From the NCBI GenBank assembly GCA_963839615.1, contig CAWIVY010000010.1, forward strand, positions 1-64,000: 64,000 bases of DNA, given 5' to 3'. Below the pieces are notes generated by a model. That model worked only from the letters and a program-made list of their open reading frames with translations, made no database searches and was not told where the DNA came from. The translations under genes and the position numbers were made by a program. Origin of the DNA: DASQMT01 sp963839615. Lineage in GTDB: Bacteria > Actinomycetota > Thermoleophilia > Solirubrobacterales > Solirubrobacteraceae. This document shows positions 1-8,724 of the stretch, piece by piece (the first letter of the stretch is position 1; every line of letters starts with the position of its first letter).

Positions 1-63
<63 letters not shown>

Positions 64-134
64 CTGAACGAACGCCCCGCTCAGCCACGATTTTCGGCTT
101 GGATAGGCCGACCTGCGTGGCGCGAGAATGCGCG

Positions 135-155
135 TGGGCAACGGTTTGGGCAACG
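135..155 (+). repeat. 9-bp direct repeat pair TGGGCAACG, 12 bp apart
   Basis: TGGGCAACG occurs at 135-143 and again at 147-155, just downstream of the tRNA-Arg. A near-identical pair lies at 6177-6195 beside the second tRNA fragment. Short direct repeats flanking a tRNA attachment core resemble integrase arm-type sites; this function is inferred. The rest of 64-280 holds no convincing gene. Confidence 0.5.
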
Positions 156-280
156 CGCCAGCGGAGAACGCTGCGCTCTTGGCAGCACTTGGGGCGAGAC
201 AGACATTGGCATTCTGTCGCGGGGTCGGGAGTGGCGCCGCCGTACTTGACTAACTTCGCGGCGGCCGGTGGGCGCTTGGA

Positions 281-819
281 CTAGGGCGAGGGAGCAGGAG
301 CGCGCAGGCTACGGCGAGTAGCCGATTCTCCAGCGCGCTTGAGGGCAAAGCCGCCGACCACTAGGACCGCCCCCAGGGCAAGAAATGCCAGGTCCCAGCC
401 AAGGGGTGCGCCGACGTCATCGCGGACGTGGTGGATGGTCAGGATGTGGTGGTCGACGATGCCTTCGACGAGGTTGAACGCGCCCCAGCCGATCATCAAC
501 AGTCCGAACTGTGGCGTGCGGTGGCTCGGTAGCCGGCTCGCATGGCTTGGGTCAACACGAAGATGCCGACGAACGGCGGCGATCCAGGTGGAGACGTGGA
601 AGAGGCCGTCCCAGAGCGTGTTCGTCTCGAGTCCAGCGACTGTCGTTGCGGGGTGTCCCCGGTGCTGGTGAGCATGTGATGCCACTGAAGTAACTGGTGC
701 AGGACGATCCCGTCGACGAAGCCGCCGAAGCCGATCCCGAGCAGGATGCCGCCGGTGTTGAAGCGGCGCTCTTCGCGTTCCAATGATTCGTCGACGGGGG
801 TGCTGTCGGTGGTTGCCAT
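281..819 (-). CDS. DUF2243 family membrane protein (frame-broken)
   Basis: Alternating pieces of two reading frames join into one DUF2243-like integral membrane protein of about 178 residues. Recognisable pieces in order are GFGGFVDGIVLHQLLQWHHM, then the ETNTLWDGLFHVSTW segment, VGIFVLTQAMRAGYRAT, and GLLMIGWGAFNLVEGIVDHH. The repeated histidine-rich D-G/E-G-I-V-x-H-H patterns at both ends are typical of the family, whose function is unknown. About three frame breaks fall between 510 and 660. It is divergent from the arsR-like gene, with about 70 bp between starts, so they may share a regulatory region. It lies inside the tRNA-Arg island. Confidence 0.7.
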
Positions 820-890
820 GCCGCCGCTGCTACCCCCGGGGCGAACTCGGCAAACGTTTAGACGGATGACCATGTGGTTATATGTAGGTC

Positions 891-1226
891 ATGGAGCATC
901 CGCTGCCCGACCCTCTCGTGGAGTTGATCGCCGAGCGTTTCCGCGTTATCGGCGAGCCGATGAGGATCAAGTTGCTCGACCGCCTGCGCGACGGTTCCGC
1001 GACCGTGCAGGAGCTGACCGAGGCGACGGGCGGGACCCAGCCGAACGTTTCCAAGCACCTGACCGTGCTGTATCGGGCGGGCATCGTCGGGCGGGAGAAG
1101 GACGGCATCTATGTCCGCTACGCGATCGTCGACGCCTCGGTGTTCGAGTTGTGCGAGCAGGTCTGCGGCGGTCTCAGGCGCCGATTCGAGGCGCTCGACT
1201 CGACGCTGTCGGGCCAAGCGGTCTAG
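891..1226 (+). CDS. ArsR/SmtB-family transcriptional regulator
   Basis: This 111-residue winged-helix protein has the ArsR layout: RFRVIGEPMRIKLLDRLRDG (residues 17-36), a recognition helix around TQPNVSKHLTVLYRAGIV, and the wing GREKDGIYVRYAI. Cys88 and Cys92 form a CxxxC pair in the last helix and could sense a metal, oxidant or persulfide. It lacks the N-terminal cysteine of the BigR/SqrR persulfide sensors, so that assignment is not secure. It heads an operon: the MMPL gene starts 4 nt downstream, followed by persulfide dioxygenase and TauE. It probably represses these genes. The start ATG is clear. A TTATAT box lies about 15 nt upstream. Confidence 0.85.
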   Translation: MEHPLPDPLVELIAERFRVIGEPMRIKLLDRLRDGSATVQELTEATGGTQPNVSKHLTVLYRAGIVGREKDGIYVRYAIVDASVFELCEQVCGGLRRRFEALDSTLSGQAV

Positions 1227-1229
1227 GTC

Positions 1230-3371
1230 TTGGCACGGGTCGGTCCGATCGGGCGCCTTGGACGCTGGGTGGCCACTCATGTGCGCGCCGTGGTCGTCGT
1301 CTGGCTGGTGCTGGCGGTCGGCCTCGGAGCGCTCGCGCCGCGGGTTGAGCAAGCGCTATCGGGAGCGGGCTGGGAGGCCAGCGGCTCGGAGTCCGTTAAC
1401 GCCCGCAAGGTCATCGATCGCGACTTCTCAGGCGGCGGGAGCTACGCGCTACAGGTGGTGGTCAGCTCGCCGACTCAGAGGTTCGACAGTCCAGACTTTC
1501 GAGCGACCGTGAGACAGGTCGAGGCGTTGCTCGCCGATGATCGGCGGGTCGCCGAGGTCGCGCCCCCGCGTCCGCCCGTGGGTGTCTCGCCTGACGGACG
1601 CACCGTCCTGGTGGTGGCCGGTGCGCGTGCGGCTCCCGACGACATGGTCCGTGCCGCTGACGATTTGAAGCATCCGGTCGAGGCGGCCGGCAGGGGCGAC
1701 GTGCGTGCCGTGCTGAGCGGGTCGGCGGGGATGTGGTCGGACTTCAACGAAGCGAACAAGAGCGCGATGCTGAAGTCCGAGGTGATCTCGTGGCCGGTCA
1801 CGCTCGCCATCTTGCTACTCGCCTTCGGATCGCTCGTGGCTGCTGGATTGCCGTTGATGTTGACGGTCATCGGCCTGATTTCCGCCGCCGGGATGCTGTT
1901 CCTCGGGGCGCAGGTGTTCGACATCTCGATCTGGGCCATGAACTTCGCGCTGATGTTCGCGCTCGCGCTCGGCATCGACTATGCGCTGTTCATCGTCGCG
2001 CGCTTCCGGCAGGCGCATGTCGACGAGGGTCTCCCGCCGGTCGAAGCGGTGGCAGAGGCGATGGACACCGCCGGCAAGGCGGTGCTGTTCTCGGGCGTGA
2101 CCGTCCTGATCGCGCTCTCGGCGGTGCTGCTGGTGCCGAGCCCGGCTTTCCGCTCCATGGCGGTCGGGATCATGTTCGCGGTCAGCTTCGTGCTTGTCGC
2201 CTCCCTGACGCTGCTGCCGGCCGTGTTGGCCAAGCTCGGCGGCCGGGTGAACCGTCTGGCGCTGCCCTGGACCAAGCGGGGTGGTCAACGCTCGCCGCGG
2301 CTGGCCGCGTGGGCGGCCCGGGTTTGGCGGCGCCCGTTCGTCTTCGGGTTCGCGGGGTTGCTGGCCGTGGCGGCGCTCGCCTGGCCGGTCGCGCAGCTTG
2401 ACACGGGGATGCCGTCGATCAGGGTCGTGCCCCCCGGGGACGGCTCGCGCCAGGGCTACGAGCAGGTCGCGCGTGCCTTCGGCCCGGGCGCACCGGGCGT
2501 CTTGCAGGTGGTGGCACCGGCCAGCCAGGCGAGCGAGGTCACCGACATGCTGCGCGACGAACCCGGCATCGCCAGCGTGCAGCCGGCACAGGCCGGCGGA
2601 GGAGGGAACGTCGCTCATACAGGCGATACCCGTCGGCGGTCCCTCCGGTGACGGGGTGCGGAGCACGATCGACCGACTGCGCGCCGAACTGCCGCCGGCC
2701 GCCCTGATCGGAGGGGCGGCGGCGGAGAACTACGACCTGGAGTTGGCGCTTGCCGACGCCGCTCCGCTGGTCATCGGCGTGGTGCTTGCGCTCGGCTTCC
2801 TGCTCCTGCTGGTGGCGCTGCAGGCGCCCGTGATCGCGCTTGCGGGAGTGTGCTCAACGTGTTCGCCACGCTCGCCTCGTTCGGGGTCGCAAAATGGATC
2901 TTCCAGGACGGCGCCCTGTCCGGGCTGCTCGGCTTCGAGTCGCAGGGCTACCTGAACGCCTGGGCGCCCGTGTTCTTCTTCGCGATGCTGTTCGCGCTCG
3001 GGATGGACTACACGGTGTTCCTGCTCGCCTCGGCGAAGGAGCGCTGGGACGCCAGCGCCGACGCGCGCGAGGCCGCCGTCGAAGGGATCGCCGTGTCGGG
3101 GCCGGTGATCACCGCGGCCGCGGCGGTGATGGTCGCCGTGTTCTTCACCTTTGCGCTGTCGGGCCCGCTTCCGCCAAAGGAGATGGGCGTCATCCTCGGC
3201 GTGGCCGTCCTGATCGACGCCGCGCTCGTACGGCTCGTCTTGATGCCCGCCCTGCTGCGCCTGCTCGGGCGCGCCGCTTGGTGGCGTCCGCGCTGGCTCG
3301 ATCGCCTGCTGCCCAATGTCCGCTTCGGCCATCACCCCTCGGCCGCATCCGCGATAGGAGCCCCACAATGA
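1230..3371 (+). CDS. MMPL/RND-family transporter (two frame breaks)
   Basis: The gene encodes an RND-superfamily exporter of about 713 residues, the normal size of actinobacterial MMPL proteins. It starts with TTG 4 nt after arsR. An N-terminal membrane helix (AVVVVWLVLAVGLGAL) precedes an extracytoplasmic domain. Two transmembrane bundles follow, each with the RND helix-4 pattern: FALMFALALGIDYALFIVAR near residue 245, and FFAMLFALGMDYTVFLLASA near residue 590. The frame is lost near 2615 and regained near 2850; the second break looks like one missing base. Its stop overlaps the next start (ATGA at 3368). The substrate is unknown; context suggests a sulfur compound or toxic thiol. Confidence 0.85.
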
Positions 3372-4774
3372 TTTTCCGCCAGGTGACACATGACGATCTC
3401 GGGTGCGCGTCGTACCTGATCGGCGATGAGGGCGCCGGCGTGGCGGCGGTCGTGGACCCGCGGTTTGACATCGATAGGTACCTGACGCTGGCCCGCTACT
3501 TCGGGGTGTCGATCGAGCACATCATCGAGACCCACAACCACGCCGATCACGTCTCCGGGCATGGCCGTCTCGCGGCCGCCACTGGCGCGACGATCCACAT
3601 CCACCGCGACGCCGAGCCGGCCTACGAGCACGAGCCGTTCGACGACGGCTGGGAACTCGAGCTCGGCGCGCTCAAGGTGCGCGCGCTTCACACGCCGGGG
3701 CACCGGCCCGAGCACACGGCGCTGGTGCTCGTCGACAGCAAGCGCGGCGACGACGCGCCCTGGGCGGTCCTGACAGGCGACTCCCTGTTCGTGGGCGACG
3801 TCGCGCGGCCTGACCTCGCGATCGACAAGGTGGACGGCGCGCGCGCGATCCACCGCTCGCTGCACGAGCGGCTGCTGTCGCTGCCCGCTCAGGTCGAGGT
3901 TTGGCCTGGCCACCTCGGCGGCTCGATGTGCGGCGGCCCGGGCATGGACCTCAAGGTGTCCTCCACGATCGGATTCGAGCAGGCGCACAACGCCTCCCTG
4001 CGCATCGACGACGAAGACGAATTCGTCGACAAGGTCATCGGCGGGCTCGGCCCCCAGCCGCCGAACTTCGAGCGGATCGTGGCACTCAACCGCGGCCCGC
4101 TCCGCCGCGAGGGCGTGGAGGCACACCCGCTTGAGCCACGCCAGGTTGAACAGCACCGCGAGGGGGGCGCCCTGCTGATCGACACCCGCACCGACCTCCA
4201 GTTCGACGACGGTCACATCCCTGGGTCGGTGACCAACACTATGCTCCGCGCCGGCTTCGGCAGCAAGCTCGCATGGCTGGCCGACATGGACCAGGACGTC
4301 GTCCTGATCGGCCGGGACGATGAGGACGGGCGCCGCGCAGCCGAGCTTGCCGCCGCCGTCGGCATCACCCGCATCGCCGGCTACCTCAGTGGCGGCATGA
4401 CAGCATGGCGAGAGGAGAAGCGCGACGTCCAGCGCACCGAGCGACTCCCACTCGACGATTTCCACGAGCGCTGGGCGGCCGACCGCGGCGCAATCCAGGT
4501 ATTGGACGTGCGCGAGCAATCCGAGTGGGACGCCGGCCACATCCCCGGGTCGGTCCACGAGCCGTATCACGACATCCGCGACCTTCCCGACGGGATCGAT
4601 CCTGAACGTCCCGTCGGCGTCGTCTGCGGCTCAGGCCAGCGCGCCGCGGTGGGCGCAAGCCTCGCGCAGCGCTACGGCGCCCGCGAGGTGATCCATGTGG
4701 TCGACGGCGGCGTTCCCAAGTGGAAGCGCCAGGGCTGGCCGATCGAACAGCCCGAGACGACACCGGCGCCCTAG
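3368..4774 (+). CDS. Persulfide dioxygenase (ETHE1-like) fused to two rhodanese domains
   Basis: The 468-residue protein has an N-terminal metallo-beta-lactamase fold (about 1-210) with the ETHE1-type motif THNHADH (His56, His58, Asp60, His61), His112 in HTPGH and Asp138 in TGDSLF. These would bind one iron. Two rhodanese domains follow (about 255-350 and 365-460). The first has lost the catalytic Cys (loop GRDDEDGR). The second keeps it in CGSGQR. This family oxidises glutathione or other persulfides to sulfite; the rhodanese moves sulfane sulfur. The adjacent TauE-type exporter would remove sulfite. ATGA overlap with the MMPL gene supports translation in one operon. Confidence 0.9.
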   Translation: MIFRQVTHDDLGCASYLIGDEGAGVAAVVDPRFDIDRYLTLARYFGVSIEHIIETHNHADHVSGHGRLAAATGATIHIHRDAEPAYEHEPFDDGWELELGALKVRALHTPGHRPEHTALVLVDSKRGDDAPWAVLTGDSLFVGDVARPDLAIDKVDGARAIHRSLHERLLSLPAQVEVWPGHLGGSMCGGPGMDLKVSSTIGFEQAHNASLRIDDEDEFVDKVIGGLGPQPPNFERIVALNRGPLRREGVEAHPLEPRQVEQHREGGALLIDTRTDLQFDDGHIPGSVTNTMLRAGFGSKLAWLADMDQDVVLIGRDDEDGRRAAELAAAVGITRIAGYLSGGMTAWREEKRDVQRTERLPLDDFHERWAADRGAIQVLDVREQSEWDAGHIPGSVHEPYHDIRDLPDGIDPERPVGVVCGSGQRAAVGASLAQRYGAREVIHVVDGGVPKWKRQGWPIEQPETTPAP

Positions 4775-4777
4775 CGC

Positions 4778-5557
4778 GTGCTGCTAGCGGTCGTTTTCGG
4801 GCTCGCCATCGGGGCCTCGGTGGGGACGCTCGGAGGCGGCGGCTCAGTCCTCGCCGTCCCGGTCCTCGTCTACCTGCTCGACCAGAGCGTCCCGGCCGCG
4901 ACCACCAGCTCGCTCGTCGTGGTCACCGCCGGCGCGCTGGCCGGCGGCTTCAGCCACGCCCGCGAGGGCCGCGTCTGCTGGCGCCACGCCGGCTCGTTCA
5001 CCGCCGCCGCTCTCCCGGGCGTGCTGGCCGGAACACTGCTGGGCGAAACACTGAGCGACGAAGTCCTGCTCGGGGCCTTCGCCGTAATCATGCTCGCCGC
5101 CGCTGTTGCGACGTGGAAGAAAGCCGAGGGCCAGGACGAACCAACCAACGACGGCACCTGGGAACGCGGCGGCGCATGCCCGCCCCTGCGGCTGCCGCGC
5201 GACCTCGTGGCCGGGGTTGCGATCGGCTTCCTCACCGGCTTCCTCGGCGTCGGCGGCGGCTTTCTCATCGTCCCCACCTTGGCAATCGCGCTCGCCTTCA
5301 CCATGCGGACCGCTGTCGGCACCTCGCTCGCGATCATCACCGCGACCTCTCTGCTCGGCCTCGTCGTCCACCTCCTCGCCGGACGCTCCATCGAGATCGA
5401 TATCACCGTGGCCATGACCGCCGGGTGCGCCGCGGGTGCCCTCGCCGGCGGCGCGCTCGCTACGCACATCCCCCAACGGCTGCTCGGCCGCGGGTTCGCG
5501 ATCCTCGTCACGACGGTCGCCGCCTACCTGCTGATCTCCGCCGCCTTCCTCGGGTGA
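4778..5557 (+). CDS. TauE/SafE-family sulfite exporter
   Basis: This 259-residue membrane protein contains the two homologous halves typical of TauE/SafE. Each begins with a glycine-rich segment: IGASVGTLGGGGSVLAVPVL near residue 10 and FLTGFLGVGGGFLIVPTLAI near residue 150. It starts with GTG 4 nt after the persulfide dioxygenase gene. The pairing suggests export of sulfite made by the upstream enzyme. Its 3' end overlaps the convergent gene at 5524 by about 34 bp. Confidence 0.88.
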   Translation: MLLAVVFGLAIGASVGTLGGGGSVLAVPVLVYLLDQSVPAATTSSLVVVTAGALAGGFSHAREGRVCWRHAGSFTAAALPGVLAGTLLGETLSDEVLLGAFAVIMLAAAVATWKKAEGQDEPTNDGTWERGGACPPLRLPRDLVAGVAIGFLTGFLGVGGGFLIVPTLAIALAFTMRTAVGTSLAIITATSLLGLVVHLLAGRSIEIDITVAMTAGCAAGALAGGALATHIPQRLLGRGFAILVTTVAAYLLISAAFLG

Positions 5558-6156
5558 TACCGGAAGGACGAGCAACTCGCTTGGGGGCTGTAGGCGACGA
5601 AAACGGCTGGAACCGCTACATCGTGCTCGAACCGCCCCGCCCGAGCGGTCGGCGTGTAGCCCAGCAGGAGGCGCTCGACGGACACGGCGTACGCGTCGCC
5701 GTCAAGCCTGCCGCTTAGCTCCATCACATACGCATCGAAGTGCGGCTGCACGTCCTCCGCCTGGCCCGGGCCGATGCGCTCGGTGGCCACATCGATCACC
5801 TGCGTGACCGGCAGCAGCGCCGTGTCCGGATCTGGTGACTCCGCGCCGTCCAGCACCTTCTTAAGCGCGCCATGCAGGTCGGCGTACGTCGGGAGCCCAC
5901 GCCGCCATAGCGAGTCGCCCTCCAGTAGCACCATCGGGATGTGGCGCTCCGGCTCGCTGAACTTCTCCAGGCCACGCTCATCAGCCCACGGCACCAGGAA
6001 CCGAGGCCCGGGGGTCCCCGACTGCGCTGCCGCGCGCTCGGCCAGCTCGCGCGTGAGTACGCGCTCGCCGTTCACGATCACGGCTAGGTAGCTCCGATGC
6101 CCGTCAGCTTCGGACTCTCCGAGCTGCTGCATAAGCAGGTACCGCTGCTCGTCCAC
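5524..6156 (-). CDS. Hypothetical protein, 210 aa
   Basis: An intact 210-residue frame encodes a soluble, acidic protein with no family I recognise. It starts MDEQRYLLMQQLG and contains NGERVLTRELAERAAAQSG, RFLVPWADERGLEKF and VTQVIDVATERIGPGQAEDV. There is no signal peptide or membrane helix. It is the last gene of the tRNA-Arg island and its start lies 135 bp from the second tRNA fragment. Its 3' end overlaps the tauE-like gene. The frame could be shorter at the C-terminus. Confidence 0.5.
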   Translation of the reverse strand: MDEQRYLLMQQLGESEADGHRSYLAVIVNGERVLTRELAERAAAQSGTPGPRFLVPWADERGLEKFSEPERHIPMVLLEGDSLWRRGLPTYADLHGALKKVLDGAESPDPDTALLPVTQVIDVATERIGPGQAEDVQPHFDAYVMELSGRLDGDAYAVSVERLLLGYTPTARAGRFEHDVAVPAVFVAYSPQASCSSFRYHPRKAAEISR

Positions 6157-6176
6157 GATCCCAGCCTAGGCTTTGG

Positions 6177-6195
6177 GGGCAACGCCTGGGCAACG
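6177..6195 (+). repeat. Direct repeat pair GGGCAACG at the far island end
   Basis: GGGCAACG at 6177-6184 and TGGGCAACG at 6187-6195 copy the pair at 135-155. They lie about 100 bp before the duplicated tRNA 3' end. The position at both island borders fits integrase arm sites or remnants of the integration module. Confidence 0.45.
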
Positions 6196-6290
6196 CAAGC
6201 CACCGAATCCGGACGCACTGGAGGGCGAGTCCGGCCCCCGATCCCGCTCTGTAGAGCCCCAGGCGCACGCGGACGCACACCCGGCGCGAG

Positions 6291-6332
<42 letters not shown>

Positions 6333-6371
6333 TTAAGTCATCGGCTCCGGCGAGTCGCGAGGGCGGCTGGA

Positions 6372-6924
6372 TCAGTCGCCCTGGGCTCTCGTGGCGATTC
6401 CAGCCACGGCCTCTCGAATCCTCGTCTGATCGTCCCCCGACACGGGCATCAGCGGGAGCAGGGCTCGCAGCGTTTCCTCGCCCACGATGCCCACCTGGAG
6501 TGCCGCCCGCGCGAAATCCCAATCGCGTTCCTCTCCGCGAGCGAGCTTGGCTAGGACGAGGTCATGGGCCTCCATGCACCAGGCGGTTGCTGTCGGACGG
6601 CCAGGGATTCGCGGCGGAATCACTACCGGCACGAGTCGTTCTTCCCAGCCGGAGGGCGCGGTCGCGGTCTCAGGGCCTACGGAGTGCGCGTAGTAGCCGT
6701 ACTGTGCTTGGAAGGCTGAGCCTTCGCCGATCGCACCGTCGATTTCTATCCCGCGCTCGGGATTGTTTTTTCGGGTAGAGGTCGATTTCCATCGACTGGA
6801 GCAATTCTGCTGGCGGATCGGCGTAGTAGCCCACGAGCGCCTGGCTGCCGATGACGACGAACTCGTCTTCCTTAGTGGCGTCCGCAGCAGCCGCAATGAC
6901 GTGGAAGAAATCCTCGCGATCCAC
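6372..6924 (-). CDS. Nucleotidyltransferase, DUF6036/AbiEii-like (one frame break)
   Basis: The N-terminal half carries the nucleotidyltransferase pattern VVIGSQALVGYY followed by SMEIDLYPK, i.e. G-S then E-I-D as metal ligands. The C-terminal half contains CMEAHDLVLAKLARGEERDW, typical of DUF6036 proteins. The frame breaks near 6770 in a run of six A on the coding strand; dropping one A restores a protein of about 183 residues. It starts with GTG overlapping the stop of the upstream HTH gene by one base, so translation is coupled. The pairing resembles AbiE-type toxin-antitoxin systems with this protein as the toxin-like partner. This stretch is less GC-rich than its surroundings, suggesting transfer. 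Confidence 0.7.
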
Positions 6925-7622
6925 TATCGGATCCCCGCAAGGATCTTCTTGCGCTCGGGTGTGCTGAGCATCCCCGCGAAGGGCGAGTTCTGGCGGAGGT
7001 CTCGTGCCTTTGCGGTATCAGCTCCAATGACCCGTTTGATCTCCGGGACAGGCCTCTGCAGCAGCTGCTCCCATTGCCGGACGTAGCGGGGATCCATGCG
7101 CCCCTGATCTCGCCACTTCCACACCGTGTGCAGCGCGTCGTCAACCATCCGCCGGTCCAAGCGCTTGCTGAGGGCTCGGTGGTAGGCAAGGCTCTGACGC
7201 TCCGCACGCCCATGACCCGGCTGCACGTCCTCGCTGGCCAGTAGTCGCTTCGGGTCAAGTCGCTTCGCGCGACGTCGACTTTCAAGAACCTCCGGCTCGA
7301 GCAAGTGCTGGCTGCGGTTGCCGGCGATGCGCTGCTGATCGACTGCTTCACGCAGGCGAAGCAACTCTCCGATGGGCACTTCTGAGCGCCCCTCGCGATT
7401 GAAGACGAGGTTGAGGTCTCCGGAACGGATCCAGCGCTGCAGCGCGGTGTGGCTAACGCCCAGAAACCGGGCAGCCAATCGCTGCGAGACCGTCCCGCCC
7501 AGCTCCTCTTCCAGCGACGACCTGACCGCAACCAGATCCTGAATACGCGGGGCAGCACGCTCCGCGCGACGTAGACGGAGGATGTTCTCCAGAAGCCGAT
7601 TCTTGCGTTCGACGGAACCCAC
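6924..7622 (-). CDS. HTH protein paired with the nucleotidyltransferase (antitoxin-like)
   Basis: This 232-residue soluble protein has a helix-turn-helix segment in its first half: TVSQRLAARFLGVSHTALQR, then WIRSGDLNLVFNREGRSEVP, a MerR/excisionase-like layout with a short wing. The second half is rich in Arg and Lys and includes RALSKRLDRRMVDDALHTVW. Its stop overlaps the start of the nucleotidyltransferase gene by one base. The order, DNA-binding partner first and enzyme second, fits an autoregulated antitoxin/toxin pair, but no exact family is recognised. Confidence 0.65.
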   Translation of the reverse strand: MGSVERKNRLLENILRLRRAERAAPRIQDLVAVRSSLEEELGGTVSQRLAARFLGVSHTALQRWIRSGDLNLVFNREGRSEVPIGELLRLREAVDQQRIAGNRSQHLLEPEVLESRRRAKRLDPKRLLASEDVQPGHGRAERQSLAYHRALSKRLDRRMVDDALHTVWKWRDQGRMDPRYVRQWEQLLQRPVPEIKRVIGADTAKARDLRQNSPFAGMLSTPERKKILAGIR

Positions 7623-7670
7623 GCGGCAAGTCTAGCTCAAAGTTGCCATTTTCGTCGAGTTTTGGCAACT

Positions 7671-8342
7671 TTACGCGGAAGCAATGTACGCGTCGGGGTC
7701 CCGCAGGAACTGGCGAGCGCAGTCGAGCGAGCAAAAGCAATAGCGCACGTCACTGTGCCGGAGCGTGCCTGCTTCCCGCCCCTCCGCGACCAACATCCGG
7801 CACACTGGGTCGGTGTGGTGCTCCTCGCTGCTGCGGGCGTCCGACAGCGCGGCGAAGAGCGGCACCGAGAGCGTCACGTTGCGCATCCGGTGATGTCCCC
7901 GGCTCTCAAACTCGACGCCCTCCAGCTCCTCGACGGCGTCTCGCACGGCGTCGGTCACGAGGACCTCGCCACCGGCGGCTAGCGCCGCCACGCGGGCCGC
8001 CAGGTTCACCGTGGCACCGAACCAGTCGCCCTCACGCTCGATGGCGGTGCCGTGATGCATCCCGACCCGGATCGCGGGAAAGCCGTGCCCTGCCATCACG
8101 TCGTGAGCCGCGGTGAGCCCGAGCAGGACCGCTTGCGAAGGGTCGCGGTGGCGGACCATCACCGCATCCCCGATGGTCTTGATCAGCTCGCCGCCGCGCG
8201 CTCGGGCCGCCTCCGCCATCTCGCGACAGAACGTTGCGGCAAGGTCCGCGGCATCAGCGTCGCCATGTGCCTCGGTCAGCGCGGTGTAGCCGGCGATGTC
8301 GGCGAACACGAACGTGCCGCTGCTCTGGATGGCTTCGGGCAC
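7671..8342 (-). CDS. Class III adenylate/guanylate cyclase fused to a YHS domain
   Basis: The 223-residue protein has a catalytic cyclase domain (about 8-170). It shows FVFADIAGYTALTEAHGD (metal Asp), GELIKTIGDAVMV (base-specifying Lys and second metal Asp) and WFGATVNLAARVAALA (transition-state Asn/Arg). A C-terminal YHS domain (about 177-220) has DPVCRMLV and YCFCSLDCARQFLRDPDAYI, a metal-binding cysteine pattern. There is no membrane segment or receiver domain. The start is GTG. It is the second gene of a leftward operon, 32 bp after the ABM-like gene and divergent from marR. The product is probably cAMP, with activity tied to metal or redox state; that link is inference. Confidence 0.85.
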   Translation of the reverse strand: MPEAIQSSGTFVFADIAGYTALTEAHGDADAADLAATFCREMAEAARARGGELIKTIGDAVMVRHRDPSQAVLLGLTAAHDVMAGHGFPAIRVGMHHGTAIEREGDWFGATVNLAARVAALAAGGEVLVTDAVRDAVEELEGVEFESRGHHRMRNVTLSVPLFAALSDARSSEEHHTDPVCRMLVAEGREAGTLRHSDVRYCFCSLDCARQFLRDPDAYIASA

Positions 8343-8374
8343 GCGGATGAAGGTAGCCGCGACCGCCCCCTACG

Positions 8375-8643
8375 TCAGGCCTCGTTCGTGATCCACACGT
8401 CCGGCTGCGAGACCACGCCGAGCTTCGACATCGTCTCGCGCAGGTCGTCCGAGCCGAGGAACTCGCGCGCGCGTGCGAGGTCGTCCGTCGGAGCACGATG
8501 GTGATCGAGTTGGCGTTCTCGTCGTCGCGGTAGAGCCCCGCGTCGGTCAGGCCGTACTCGCGGCGGACCGCCCCGTGCTCGTCGAAGCCTGGCTTCCAGG
8601 CGTCGAAGTCGGCGACATCGTGGCGGACGAAGATGGTGCTCAT
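8375..8643 (-). CDS. ABM-like ferredoxin-fold protein (one frame break)
   Basis: Two frames join near 8487 into an 89-residue protein beginning MSTIFVRHDVADFDAWKPGF, continuing YGLTDAGLYRDDENANSITI and ending SKLGVVSQPDVWITNEA. The H-x-V-x-D-F-x-x-W opening and small size match antibiotic-biosynthesis-monooxygenase-like (ABM, dimeric alpha+beta barrel) proteins. It is the first gene of the operon with the cyclase and is divergent from marR, with the inverted repeat 8695-8717 between them. The substrate is unknown. Confidence 0.7.
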
Positions 8644-8694
8644 AGCTGCTCCCCTCGGAGGGCGGTCGGACACAGGTGCTACGATCTGCATCAA

Positions 8695-8717
8695 TCCGCG
8701 ATCGAAATAAACGCGGA
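8695..8717. promoter_or_regulatory. Inverted repeat between ABM-like gene and marR
   Basis: TCCGCG (8695-8700) and CGCGGA (8712-8717) are perfect inverted arms with an 11-bp AT-richer spacer. They lie in the 81-bp gap between two divergent starts (8643 and 8725). Size and position fit a MarR operator controlling both operons. Confidence 0.5.
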
Positions 8718-8724
8718 CGAATAG

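Noticed and set aside
64..6290. Search for an integrase in the tRNA-Arg island
   Set aside because: No tyrosine or serine recombinase motif is visible on either strand; only att-like and arm-like repeats remain.
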